Source: Fusarium oxysporum f. sp. lycopersici 4287 (lineage: Eukaryota > Ascomycota > Sordariomycetes > Hypocreales > Nectriaceae). Taken from it: 64,000 nt of DNA. The stretch lies in assembly GCF_000149955.1 (NCBI RefSeq), contig NC_030992.1:4227721-4291720 (forward strand), written 5' to 3'. Shown here in pieces: positions 38,299 to 50,353 of the stretch. Every line of letters begins with the position of its first letter. Within the stretch, counting starts at the first letter, position 1. The notes beneath the pieces were generated by a model. That model had not been told where the DNA came from and did not search any database. It worked only from the letters and a program-made list of their open reading frames with translations. The translations under genes were made by a program, and so were the position numbers.

Positions 38299-39753
38299 AT
38301 GAAGGGTTGCCAAACCCCACGATATGACTTGGAGTCCTCTGTCGAATACATGGATGATGGCGGTTCGTTGGATAGAGGATACGAGGATCCGACGGACTGG
38401 CCTGAGCCTCTGGAAATCAATGGATTCGTACCAAGACGACGAAATTTACATTTTAAAGGCTTGGGAGCATCGACGTTGCCCCGTCTTCGAGTCATTCAGT
38501 TTCGAAGGAAGATGCGAAGGACCTTCTGCGTGTTGATTATTGGCTATCTCTCCATGACGTGAGTTCCGCTATCTTCTTGGCGCATTCAGACTGGACTCTA
38601 GAGAGCCATGCTAATAAGATAACTCAATGTGGACAGTGGCCTGTTCCATATTCTAGGAAATACCTTACATCATTACTTTCCGGACGAAATGGACCTGATC
38701 GTTCACCCATGGATCGACTCCGCGGCGGCAACAATTGGCGTCGGACACTGGTTGTCCGACTCAACAATGACTGCGCAACCTGTGCGTTGCCATTCACATA
38801 ACGATTATTTGAGGAATGTGCCACTTTTAGAAGCCATTTCTGCGGGCTGTCCGAGTGTCGAAGCCGATGTATGGAATGAAGATGATGACCTGTATGTGGC
38901 CCATCGTCATTTCCAGTTGGAGGCCAACCATACGCTGGAAAGTTTGTATATCAATCCACTTCTCGGCATTTTCGACCGCCAAAGAGACACCTTCTCATGT
39001 GGACGAGAGATGCCTTGTCACTCCCCTTCGACTGTTAATGAACCTCTCGCTGGAGTGTTCGAGTCTGATCCGGACCGGCCGCTGGTCGTCCTCATCGATT
39101 TCAAAACAGAAGGAAACGCAACCTGGGAGAAACTTCAGAGACAACTCGAGCCACTTCGACGCAGAAACCTGCTCACGCATTTCAACGGTACAACCATTGT
39201 ACCTGGCCCCGTGGTGATTGTCGGCACGGGAAACACCCCATTCGATAAAATAACGGCAAATAACACCTACCGTGATGTCTTTTATGATGCACCATTGGGT
39301 CTACTGGCTGATACGTCTCAAATTTGGCCAAATCCAAACAGAGCTCAAGCTGAAAACTCTCAAATGCCGGACAACTGCATTGAGCAAGGTGTATTGCCGA
39401 GCAGCATTGAACGAAGGGAAGTCAGGACATACAACGTGGAAGAAAGTAAAGTCTCAGACAAATACAACTCTCATAATAGCTACTATGCTTCTGCTCATTT
39501 CAAAAAAGCAGTTGGGCATGTTTGGGGTTCGCGATTGTCGCAAGAGCAATTACAGCGCATCCGGGCCCAGATCCATGGTGCTCATCGATTAGGCCTAAAA
39601 GCCAGGTATTTCGGTGTGCCAGCATGGCCTGTTGGGCTGAGGAATCATATTTGGCATATTCTAACACGGGAGGGTGTAGATGTACTCAGTGTTGATGACC
39701 TGCGACAGGCAACTACATGGGATTGGAGGAAGAAGAAGGGTCTGTTCTTTTAG
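38299..39753 (+). CDS. AIM6-like PLC-type phosphodiesterase, membrane anchored
   Basis: Two exons (38299-38558, 38637-39753) give 458 residues. The N-terminus is cytosolic and basic (PRLRVIQFRRKMRRTF) with one membrane segment (CVLIIGYLSMTGLFHILG), giving a type II topology. The catalytic domain begins RCHSHNDYLRNVPLLEAISAGCPSVEADVW, with H-N-D and E-A-D-V, followed by VAHRHF. This is the GDPD/PLC-like barrel as in yeast Aim6. The C-terminal RYFGVPAWPVGLRNHIW and VDVLSVDDLRQA complete the barrel. Substrate unknown. Confidence 0.88.
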
Positions 39754-39935
39754 CACCTTTGTATTTAGTTAATTGGCCATTTAATTGAATGCCCCCTGAG
39801 GATAACCGGGAGTGGCTGGACATGACTTTGCGATTGGGATTGAGACGACTCGTGCATATATGCAGTCAATCTCAAGGAGCGGCTCTTCAATGCTGTAACG
39901 TATCTTTAAATTGAAATCGTGATATAAGTTTCATC

Positions 39936-41442
39936 TCACTGTGATGATGGCTTACGTCCGTATACATATCGAACCCTCATGTATGTGTGAATCTTTGGGT
40001 TTCTGATAGCTTTGCGGATGCTCATCAGGAACAGCTGGTATTCATCCTTGGGCCACTTCAGTAACTCATTCCACATCATAGTAGTATATCCTGGGGTTGA
40101 CGTTAGCTAGCCAATAAGTGAGAAGAGAGAGGCCTCAAGCTACCTTCGAGATCAGTTTCCAAACAAGCGCGAACAAATCTCCCAACTTCGGCGAGCTTCG
40201 GGTCTTTCGGCCAATCTCCCACAGGAAGCTAGAAGTCTGTCAATAGATGTTTCCTCGAGTTTGAACGACTTGCAGCGGCTACCTTATAGTCAACAGTCGT
40301 GACGTCTTCAAAACCAGCGTCCTTGAACCCTTGAACCTGCTGATCATATACGAAGAAGGGATATCCGAGGATCTTTCCACCTTCTTCAAATAACTTTTTA
40401 TATAGTTTCAGGTTTGGCTCTTTGTCAATAGTGCCGTCATCACTACGAAACTCGACATCAGCTTCAGCAGACTGAACCCAGCCTCCAGGGACACAGCAAC
40501 GGTAAGCCTCAGAGAACAGGGCAGACCAGTCTTTGATAGCACCAAAGATGTAACGGATATGAATGAAGTCGAACTCGTTAGGTTCCCATGTCCAGTTAAG
40601 GGCTGCATCGTCTATTTCGAAGCGAACGTTTGGTGGAACCCATTCTGGTTGACATGGTGAGAGGTCGGTACCGATAATCTCGGCATTCGGATGACGATCA
40701 GCAAATTCGCTAGGTCTCGTCAGCTACAGGCATGCAAAGGAACCAGTACTGCACTTACATCGCCCAGATTCCTGATGCAGCTTGTCAGCAATGCATGGAA
40801 GGAATAGGTCTGAGATAACTTACCAGTTCCAGTGCCGACGTCAAGCACTTTCTGGCAAAGCACAAAGTGGTCAGTGACATGACCAATATAGCTATATTTG
40901 GAACGGAGACACCAACTTTGATATCGTCTGCTTCCAAGGGAGGGAGAAACAGCTTATCATCCAGCAAGATTGTCAAATAGTGGTGACTATGAAAGATCAG
41001 ACCTGGAACAATGGTTTCGGGTAACAAAGGCCATACGTCAAGTCTACAGACTCTAGCTGTTGATCGTCGTTGGGCAAGAAGTAGTTGGTGGTAAATTTAT
41101 CGCTGTGATAAGTGCGCCCTTGGCTGCGACGATATTCGAGGATACTGGCCGAGACTGAAGCAGTCGAGCTTTCTCTAAAGTCGGAGAAATTGGCATTTAG
41201 TCACTCTTGGATATTTTGAAGGGACAACTAACGCGTCTGTACCAAGAGTGGAATCGGCATCGTCTTGAGCCTCGTTGTCCTACAAAAGAGATGAACTCAT
41301 GACTAAACCGTGATGAGGTATTTAATCCACGTACGTGCTCGTCATTGGCAGCGATAAGATCTGTCTGTTGCGGCGGTGAGGCTACGGCAGGCGATGATGG
41401 TGTTTCTGCCGGATTGGGTGACTGCGAGGTTTGGTCTGCCAT
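39936..41442 (-). CDS. LaeA-like SAM-dependent methyltransferase
   Basis: Seven or more short exons are needed. Splices that restore family motifs: QGRTYHSDKFTTNYFLPND, then DLTHHYLTILLDDKL, then the SAM motif KVLDVGTGTGIWAI, then DRHPNAEIIGTDLSP..PEWVPPN and NEFDFIHIRYIFGAIKDW. The C-terminus is IHTYMRVRYVYGRKPSSQ. This order is that of the large fungal LaeA/UMTA methyltransferase family. Some members regulate secondary metabolism, while many act on small molecules. The position between sugar genes and transporters gives no clear partner. Confidence 0.87.
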
Positions 41443-41646
41443 GGTGACTGGAATGATTAGAGTTTGTGTCTTAGTTAATTATTCGACTCCATTGAACTGG
41501 AGGTGGATGAGAAGGATGAGGGGCGATCTGTGATCAGCATGGGTCTGAAACACGTGATATACAAGGGAATGCGACAAGATTTTACAGAATTTGTATTACT
41601 GTGGATGCTACTGTAATCTCGGCTACCCAATGAATCAATCTTGTCT

Positions 41647-43345
41647 TTATCTGTCATCTTCATCCTCGGCAATCCAATAAGCCTCCACCTCAGCAATACA
41701 AGTCCTCGCTCCAGGTGTAACAGCAATAGGAAAACCGCCATAATCTGGATCGTCATTAGGCATCATCATAAATTCGCCGTGCCTTGTCTCATCTCCATTC
41801 AAGATTCTCAAAGTCTGCAGGTTTCCGTTCTCATCAACCTCCTTCTCCTCGCCCCAAAGGATCCCACCAAAGGTTGCATCCTTGCGAGCTGCTTTGAAGC
41901 GGGCGTGAAAGCCCCGGCCGACGAGGAGAAATTTGGAGTTACCCAAGTGAATAATCATTCCAGCACCAGGGCCAGGCTTGCCAAAGACAAAGCAGCGCTC
42001 AACAATGACCTTGATATCGCCGAATGTGCGAGTCCACTGTTCCGGCTTCTTCTCGCTTGGCTCTTCGTCAAAGAAGAATCCGAAGCGGTCTTCGGGTGCA
42101 GCATCAAGGAAATACTGCTTGGTCTGGTTGAGAAGCTTGAACTCGCGGCCAATGACATCAGAGCCGGTGTCGATGCCAAACGGACTGGCCCCAAGAGCAC
42201 CATAAGTCGCATAGGATAGCCAGATGCGTCTTGCTCCATACTCATCACGTCTTTGCTCTGGGATGAAGAGAGTATTTCCTTGCTCTGTATAGTTGCGGCA
42301 CACAGTTTCGTAGTCATGGAAGTATAGATCCGGTGCTAGTAGATCCAGAGAGGGCGTGTTAAATCGCCAAATGTCCAGAACATGTGGGCAAGGACCTCCG
42401 GATGGGTAAATTCCAGGCTTGTCACCACCGCCGACAACAACTGGTGCGCCCCCACCAAAGTCCAGCTCCGATTGTCCTTCAATGTTGAGCCATGTGTTTG
42501 TGTACAGAGGGATGGGATACTCCGCCTTTCCTGCTGCGGCAACTCGTCCGACGTAAGAGGAGATTAAATGCGCCATAAAGGCCTCATCGGCTGCTGTTCC
42601 AGGCCCAAAAAGGGACTCCCAGGAATGATTTCCTGATGAAGGAACACTTGAGATTCGTTTCTTGAATCTGGAGTGGGGTATCGACGCGGCTCAGATATTG
42701 TAGGAGATCACTTGGAATGGGTTCAGCAAACGCCTTGTTGGCTCGGTGCGATCGATCCCGAGAATCGCCGAGGACTCCGGTCTCGTTCTGTACTTGAACC
42801 ATCAAGACAGTCTGATGCTGCGAATCAACTTCTGCAAGATGTCGTAAAAGAGCAGCGAAAGCTCGAGAATCAGCTTCGCATGCAGCATCGCATAGTGGAG
42901 TAATCATCTCGAGTGTCCTTTTGACGCCACCAGCTTCAAGAACTTGAACTCGGGGGAACAGCTTGGAATCTCTCTTGACCCATCTTGGGGCGTATGTGGA
43001 CAGGCCGTTCTTGTATGTTCCGAACCAGAGCAGAACGAGATGCATATCATGCTCTCTGGCGCCTTGTAGAACAAGATCAAGCTCACTGAAGTCAAAGTGG
43101 CCTTCCTTGGGCTCAATCATTTCCCAGGTCACCGAACCGAGCAATGTGTTGATGTGATCGGATTTCATCTTTGGCCAAACCTCGCTCATGAACTTTGCGG
43201 AGCTGAGTGATGAATTGTGAAGCTCGCCAGGGAGCATCAAAAAGGGTTTCCCCTTGACGATGAGCTGGACTGAGCCCTTGTCAGACCGCCGAAGATGAGG
43301 GTATGCATGTTGAGCTGGTGCTGTTGGAATTTGTGTGGCAGTCAT
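41647..43345 (-). CDS. Beta-galactosidase, GanA-like (GH35-type, DUF5597), frame broken
   Basis: Read leftwards from ATG 43345. The N-terminal barrel has LIVKGKPFLMLPGELHNSS, TVTWEMIEP-type SVTWEMIEPKEGHFDF, and the acid/base Asn-Glu in MVQVQNETGVLG. The second part starts at about 42640 in another frame: WESLFGPGTAADEAFMAHLISSYVGRVAAAGKAEYPIPLYTNTW, then the C-terminal DUF5597 region to 41647. Between about 42700 and 42600 the frame must change. I find no convincing intron, so a one-base indel (real or sequencing) is likely. Role: release of galactose from beta-galactosides. No signal peptide is visible, so it is probably intracellular, which fits uptake by the neighbouring permease. Confidence 0.82.
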
Positions 43346-43694
43346 AGTTGTAGAGTGTTAAAATGATATAAAACCAACAAGTTGACAAACATGAAATTGA
43401 GGGTAGTTATGAATTGCAGATGGTTCAAATAAGTTCAGTATTTCCCGAACTGTATAAAATAGAGTGTAGGGTTGGTGGATCATGCGTTCTAGTGCGGAGC
43501 TCCAGCCATGCATACAAGGATACTCGGATTTACTTCGCACTAACCTGGGAGAGATTGCACCAAACCTCGGCGAATAGTTGTAGCATTCCCGGTTGCGGGG
43601 CAAAGGTCTCCGAAGTTTGGGTAGTATTGACCAAGGCTCCCCCATTCTGCAGTTCCGACTCGGGTAATAATGATCTGATGTCTGCTTATTCGGG
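43346..43694. other. Spacer between beta-galactosidase and regulator genes
   Basis: Promoter of the beta-galactosidase and 3' end of the regulator, both read leftwards. No gene seen. Confidence 0.4.
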
Positions 43695-45486
43695 TCACGT
43701 TTCTACCCTCAAGGGCGGAGTGTCAAGCACCCCAATTCCCTGCCAACAGTCTAGATCATCTAGCTTCCGAAGTAATCGCTCGAGTTTAATTCTCGCATCC
43801 CCTATCTCCACTTCACCCACGCCATTCCCTAATTGAGTCTGTTCAAGGTACGCGGCTCCAATGTCCCGAATCTTGGGGACAAGGCTGCTGCCGTTTGCAT
43901 CAAAGACAGCCCGGGGAAGGTGGTACAGGATTTCTAACAGGTCGTCTACGATTTTCTGATGTTCTAGTGCGCTCTTGTCCGTTGGCCCAAATTTCTGAAG
44001 AATGTTGGAGCGAATGTTGAGACTTGTCACAAATAAATTGGCGATTTGGACGTCGTGTCCCTCTGTGACATGTGCGGGACGTGACAGACCGCCACGCCAC
44101 CGCAGCTCGGGCGGGAGATTATCCAACACTCGTTGGATCTTTCCAAGATATCTTGTAATTATAGTCTGTGGTTCCGTACCGTCGGGAACTTGCTGCACCT
44201 CTTGCCAGATGAGGAATAGGTCGCTCAATGAGTTAAGTCCTGGGACATAGGTCGTGTCATCTCCATGCCAAGGTGGCTCGTGACAGCTGTCTGGGGCTCC
44301 AGGCTCCAACTGGTTGTCAGAGAGAGGGAGGGGTCTTGGAAAGTTCTCGATGCGATCTTGACTAAGTAGGCTGATGGGTAGTCTTCCGAAAATGTCCGCA
44401 CTACTGTAATATGCGACTTGTTTAGCGTTGATCGAGTCGTCCGCTTCCAGTGCCGGAACTTACCATGCGCTAGCAAATAATAGCCATATGAGTCTCCTCA
44501 GGAGCTGTTGTTCAGCCTCATCATGCTCATGTATCCGATAATACGCCAGGTACCTGGCCCCTGCAGCTGCCTCGCTCAAGGCGTGATAGGCGCGCATACT
44601 GCTCAACCCTGATTTTGTGGTGGCGCTCATGGCTGTCCCGATATTGTACAAGGCGATGCACCTGTCCATACTAAAAGAGTCTCGGGTAAATTGACTCTTG
44701 AGTAGCCCGTGAGCATCAAGGAAGTCAACGCAATAATCTACAGTCACTTGCCCATAGTCACCCCGCGGTAGTGTGGCCTTAGTCGCTGCGCATACACTGA
44801 TGACAAGCCCGCAGAACTCGGCGTCAACGTCAGCTACCCCTTGCTGGAGGCGTTGGAGGAACCGGCGCCGGAGTAAGATCGGAGCTAAAGGGTGGATCAC
44901 ATTGAACCAGTCCCCAAGCAGGCGCATGATGATCGGCTCCGGGGCAAACGCGGAAAGCCATTTGCTACTGAGTCCAGAGCAGGTGCAAGTCGCGGAACGG
45001 CTCACAAGGCCCAGGAACTGAGGACTTTGATGTGGTGTTGTTGATTGGCGAGCATCATTGCTTCCGCCTGGTGAGATGGAAACGTTGTTTGGAGAAGGGA
45101 TTCCTGGGGTCCCTGCAACTTGCCTTTGAGCTTTTTGTGCATGTCTGCTCTGCATCAGTATGCCAACATGATTGGCAACATACAATTGACTGACTTGTTT
45201 GGAGGACCACGCTTCCTTCTTGGCCGTTCATGAGTACAGTCCACATTTAAAAACTCGCAGCCTTGACATCGCTGGCAGTTGGGATCATACGTGCACTACC
45301 GAAATTGTTAGAATATCAACAATGAGGGGTAGAAAGTGGCGTTATGGGAGCCGCAAGGTTACCAACCCGGATTTTCCTTGCTCTGCAGACATCACAAGCT
45401 GCTTGGTTCCGAGACCTTTGCCCCGGATTTGCTGTCGATGCACCTGCGGAGCAAGAAGCAGGGGCGCCTTCGACTGTATCAGCCAT
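43695..45486 (-). CDS. Zn2Cys6 transcription factor next to sugar genes
   Basis: Four exons (45486-45367, 45295-45195, 45147-44464, 44400-43695) join in frame to 536 residues. Exon 1 begins MADTVEGAP and ends with ACDVCRARKIR; exon 2 continues CTYDPNCQRCQGCEFLNVDC. Together they give a full C6 cluster, C-x2-C-x6-C-x5-C-x2-C-x8-C. RPRRKRGPP is the basic linker. The regulatory domain has LGDWFNVIHPLAPILLRRRFL and LRRLIWLLFASACADIFGRLPISLL, the typical fungal TF middle region of the sugar/xylanase-regulator type. It sits between a beta-galactosidase and a divergent sugar permease, so it probably controls both (inference). Confidence 0.88.
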
Positions 45487-46058
45487 TGATTCCAGGCTTT
45501 ACTGCGGAGTAATAAGGTGACGGTCTTTGTGCGTGGAATCAACTGGCAAAAAGGAAAGAGATAGTCCGAGGAGAATATTCGGATCACCTGCTCTCTTTTA
45601 GAGTCTTCTGTATGGACCACTTCGCCGAAATCTCGGATATACTTCAATGGCCTTCCCTGAATAAGAATGGTTCGACTGCAGGTAGTCATCAAGCTCAGAC
45701 ATTCTTGTCCAATTAAAGCCATCAGCGCGGTGGACCATCTCCAATGGCCTAGCCTGTTGGGATCTAGTCTCGCAAACAAACTTCTCAACCTTGTCTTCCC
45801 CATGGGGAGAGCAGGAAAAGCATGGCAAACAGTACCATGCAAGGACCATGATGTATCACAGTAACTTACTGGCACGAGACTCATGGCTTGATTTTTGACT
45901 AGTATGTGGCTGTCAAGTATAGACACTGATGCCAGACACTTCCTTATCCTGGATATATAACTCGTCGGGGAAGCAGCCAAGATCATCCCTTCATCAATAG
46001 GTGCTTCAACTCCCAGTCTCTTGACCAATTGGCACATTCACCAACGCTCTGGCTCATC
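45487..46058. promoter_or_regulatory. Divergent promoter between regulator and sugar permease
   Basis: A 572 bp bidirectional promoter. The long minus-strand frame here (to 46037) is chance: it has no domain features, and the zinc-cluster exon beneath it uses another frame. Confidence 0.4.
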
Positions 46059-47924
46059 ATGACCTCAAAGGAAACTGATGTCGACATTTCAGAGGAGACC
46101 CATGCTCCTCAAGGCTCAACCTTGCCTTTCTGGAAACAGACTGAGCTGAGGAAGCTGTACCTTATGATGGTCTTTCTCTTCATGGGCTCGACTACCCTCG
46201 GCTACGACTCTAGCTTGCTCAACGGTCTCCAGACAATGGGATCATGGCAGACATGTAAGTCATTTCTTTGAACGTCAGTACTCCTCTCAGCTGACATGAT
46301 GATATAGTTTTTGATCATCCAGAAGGAAGTCGACTAGGTATCTTTGGCGCCATGCCCGGCTTCGGAGGTCTCTTTGTCCTTCTCTTCGCTCCATATGTCG
46401 CCGATGGACTGGGTCGAAAGAAAGGCACGGCTATTGGTTGTGTTATCGTCATTGTCGGCGCTCTTATGCAGTGTTTTCCTCAAAAGGGCCATGGACCACG
46501 ACGCGACGCCCTATATCTCGTCGGCCGATTCATCATGGGCTGTGGCTCCAACATTTCCAACGCCACTTGCCCTCTCCTCATCACCGAGATCGCCCATCCC
46601 CGACATCGAGGCAAGATCACGACCGTTTATAACACGCTTTGGTATCTCGGGAGTATCATCGCGGCCTGGGTATGCTTTGGAACTCTGAGAAACCAGACTG
46701 GAAACATCCAATGGGTTCTTCCCACCGGACTGCAGTGTCTCATGCCTGGTATCCAGCTTCTGGCCATCTTCATTGTGCCCGAAAGCCCGCGATGGTTGAT
46801 TAGTAAAGGACGTGAGGAGGAAGCTCGCAAGATTCTTGTCAAGTACCATGGCAACGGAGACGATACCGATGATTTTGTCAGGTGGGAATTCACTGAGATC
46901 GTCAACACCATTAGACTCGAGCGTGAATCATCAGACAATGGATGGGCAGAGCTTTGGCGTACCCCAGGTAACCGCAAGCGATGCGGGCTGATTATTGCTA
47001 CTGCCATCTTCTCTCAGTGCAGCGGTAACGGTCTTGTCTCATACTATGTAAGAGGAGCCCAAGGCCTCATGCGACTGGGAGTATAAACTGACCTTGACCA
47101 CAGCTTGCCGCGATTCTGAAAACTATCGGTATTACGGAGTGAGTGAACATGTATGCTGCATTACTATCGAGAGAAGCTAACACATTCTAGCGCTGTCACT
47201 CAAGCATACATCAACGGTGGCCTCACCATCTGGTGCTGGCTTGTCTCCCTTCTCGCTGCTTTCTTTGTTGATCGTGTTGGACGAAGAGTTCTCTTCCTCT
47301 TCGCTGGCATTGGCATGCTCATATCCTTCACCATTTGGACTGCATGCAGCGCCGTCTACGCAAAGACTGAATCGTCTGCTGCTGGTATTGCCGTCGTCGC
47401 TATGATCTTCCTCTTCTACGGCGTGGCTGGTGCTGCATGGCCAGGATTGACAGTATCTTATACTGTTGAGATCCTACCATATAACATCAGGGCCAAGGGA
47501 CTTACGCTCTGCTTTTCCTGTACAGCTCTATCAGGGGTATTTAACCAGTGGGTGAATCCTCGTGGGTCGCAGCAGCTTGCATGGAAGTTTTATTTCGTCC
47601 ACATTGTGATGTAANNNNNNNNNNNNNNNNNNNNNNNNNNNNNNNNNNNNNNNNNNNNNNNNNNNNNNNNNNNNNNNNNNNNNNNNNNNNNNNNNNNNNN
47701 NNNNNNNNNNNNNNNNNNNNNNNNNNNNNNNNNNATAAACTAGACTAACATTGCTTTCCAGCCTGGTCATCGAGTGTCTCGTGATCTACTTCTTCTTCGT
47801 CGAGACGAAGGGCCCTACTCTGGAAGAGATTGCCGTTCTTTTCGATGGACAGAACTCTGCTGCTGGGATCGCCAAGAGCCAAGCGCAGATGAAGAGTGCA
47901 GTTACAGAGGTTGAACACGCTTAG
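46059..47924 (+). CDS. MFS sugar transporter, lactose-permease type
   Basis: Five exons (46059-46254, 46308-47047, 47104-47138, 47191-47610, 47762-47924) join in frame to 517 residues. Sugar-porter signatures: GYDSSLLNGLQ in the first segment, DGLGRKKGTAIG, VGRFIMGCGS, PESPRWLISKGREEEAR, VDRVGRRVLF and the C-terminal FFVETKGPTLEEIAVLFDG. The last intron contains an assembly gap (47615-47734), and the coding exons around it remain in frame. The close match in style to fungal lactose/galactoside permeases, plus the beta-galactosidase nearby, suggests uptake of beta-galactosides. Confidence 0.92.
47615..47734. other. Assembly gap (120 N)
   Basis: A run of N inside the last intron of the sugar permease gene. 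Its true length is unknown. Confidence 0.99.
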
Positions 47925-48056
47925 GAGGTTTGGTTGGCCAAAGTATTGCTCATGAGGGGCAGTTGACAAGTACGTGTCTGCAGGTGCAGCTAGCCTCTAT
48001 TGATGTTACTTGTAATATGAAGCTTTAGTCCAACCTGCTCTGCTTAAGATTATGAC

Positions 48057-49763
48057 TCATGAGATAGCAATACGGACTGATATAGATCCCTTCTTCGTCT
48101 GGACTACGATCAAGTCATGATCATATGTGATATCCTCAATTGTTGTCTCATGTAGGCGCGCCCTGGGAATAACTCGAAAAGCGAGCAAAGCTGCCATGAC
48201 GTAGACTTCACAATAAGCGAGACTTGAAAAAGAAGTTAACACAAAGCCCGGGCTTGAACAACAGGCAACTTACTTTTCACCAATGCATGCACGACTACCC
48301 TTCCCAAAGGCAATCAATAGCTTCTGTAGTTTGAAGTTGGGCCTCCCCCCTTCCAACCATCTCTCCGGAGTAAAGTTGTCCGGGTTGGGAAAGATCTCCT
48401 TATCCCAGTGATTGATCATTGAAGTCATACCGATAGGAGTGCCTCTTGGAATCACCCACTCAACGTTACCATCCTTACTTTTGTATACCAAGTCTTCTTC
48501 GCGGGCAATTCTGGCTGAGCGGTGAGATACACCAGGCATTACACGAAGAGCTTCGTGGATGACGCCCCAGAGATAAGGACGTTGCTCGAGCTCGGTCCAC
48601 TTGAGGGTTTGCGGATCGATCCCTTCGAGATCGGCCATCAATCGTCTATATGTCAGTGGCTGAGCGAGAAGATAGTAGGTGATAACCGTCAGAATGGCCT
48701 GTTGAAACCTGTGAGTACCAACGTCGTATATAAAATGAAGAGCAATTACATACGGCAGTAGTTTCAGTTCCAGCTAGAAGGAAATTGAACCCCTCTCCTG
48801 ATAGCCGATACATGGATTTCTCTGACTCTGGTAATGATTTGGACTCCATCACATCGGCGAAAACTCTTCCTCCCTCGGGGTTCTTCAAAGCAGCCGCGAT
48901 GTACCCAGGAATGACAACATTCATCTGTCTCATGACTGCTTTAATGTCCTCACCCAAGTAGTCAGATAGGAACGGAAGAAGCTGAGCCATCGTCCTCGCA
49001 AAGACATTATGTCTCATCATGTAGGCACTCTGGAAGAAAGACTTGACCCAAGTAGCCAGATTCGGCTCCCAACCATCTTGAGCGATGAAGCCCATGGATT
49101 CGCCAAAAGCGTACTGAGACATAATGTCTGCGGTAAAGCAGTTAAAGGCTTCCTTCACGTCAAAGGGCTCCCCACCAGCGTATCGAAGCATCTTGTCGAT
49201 AGTCATCTGTGCAAATTCTTGCACCTCGCCCTCGAGTTTGAGCATCTGCTGACGAGAGAAATACTTGGACAAGGCTCCTTTCCGCATGCGGTGAACTTCG
49301 TGATTAACTGTTGAGAAACCAGTCACAGAAACGGGACCGGCACCCCCCGTGTTGAGCTGGTGCTGCCATTTGTCGCGGATTCGGCCTGGCCCAGCATAGA
49401 TTTCGTCTGTGAAGTACGGATCCGAGCAATGGAGCTCATCCGGGTTTATTCGCACAATTGGACCTGAATTGTGTTAAGGGATATTTTTCGTGGGACAGAA
49501 CTCTAAAATTTACCATAACGCTCGTGCATGCGACGGATTTCGCGTCCATACCGCCCTACCCGCCACCAATCATGATATGCCTCGTACAGGTAGCTTGCTG
49601 CAGCAATCTTAGGACCTGGAAAGCGGTACAAAGGATGTAATGGCGAAATATTGTAAACTACTAGTAGTATACGATAAGCAAGCCAAGAAGTAAATAGATA
49701 TGCGATGGTCTGGAACAAAGCAGCGGCGGTAATGCTGGCCGGCAACACTGCCATTTGATCCAT
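48057..49763 (-). CDS. Cytochrome P450, trichodiene-oxygenase-like type
   Basis: Four exons (49763-49514, 49463-48754, 48698-48274, 48222-48057) join in frame to 516 residues, or 534 if the ATG at 49817 is used. The N-terminus is a membrane anchor (FQTIAYLFTSWLAYRILLVVY) followed by PLYRFPGPK. The I-helix has LLAGTETTA, the K-helix EALR, then the PERW motif (FTPERWLEGG) and haem loop FGKGSRACIGE, completed by a splice to LAYCEVY. Motif style matches the CYP58-like group of fungal secondary metabolism. Located 5 kb from the PKS and acyltransferase, it is a candidate tailoring oxidase. Confidence 0.9.
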
Positions 49764-50353
49764 GCTGACGAGAATTTGTAAGATGAAAGTGAGAGCAACC
49801 AGTGGCTGCGCTGACAAGAGGGGCTTATATCACCGACGGAATGGATATGGGATTCGAGAGGTCCCATTTTTATGCTTGGAAATGGGGCAGCGTTTCATTC
49901 AAACATTGATTATCGGCTGTATCTATACGCTTTTAGTTAAGTAGTCCGAGTGCCCCTGTAAACTTTGTGGAGTGATGAATCCTTTAGATCTCTGCATTTG
50001 AAGAGTTTTCACAGGTTCTGGAGATTTACGATGAGAAATATTATAAGTTTAATTCAAAATCTTTAACAAGACTGTTGTGATATAGGACGGTAGCTTTAGC
50101 TAGTAGTTTAAATGCATCTTTAAACCCACTGTGCATGAAAGTTGAAAGAGAGGGACTGAAATAAAAGAGGAACAACAAAAGAAGGGAAGAATAAGCAAGA
50201 CCAAGAAATATTTCGCCATCAACTGTATGTGGGTTGCTGAGGCGACTGCAACAAGCAGCTGCATTTACAGTTGTGGTTGCTTGAGCAGTGGTCGGAGCAA
50301 CCATTCTGATTGCAACATTAAACTGATGTCCCCGGTAGTTTCAGGCATTGAAA
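49764..50353. other. Intergenic region
   Basis: Promoter of the P450 and 3' flank of the mucin-like gene. No gene recognised. Confidence 0.4.

Noticed and set aside
45342..46037. 231-codon minus-strand frame upstream of the regulator
   Set aside because: The real zinc-cluster exon 45486-45367 lies in a different frame inside it, and the rest has no domain character.
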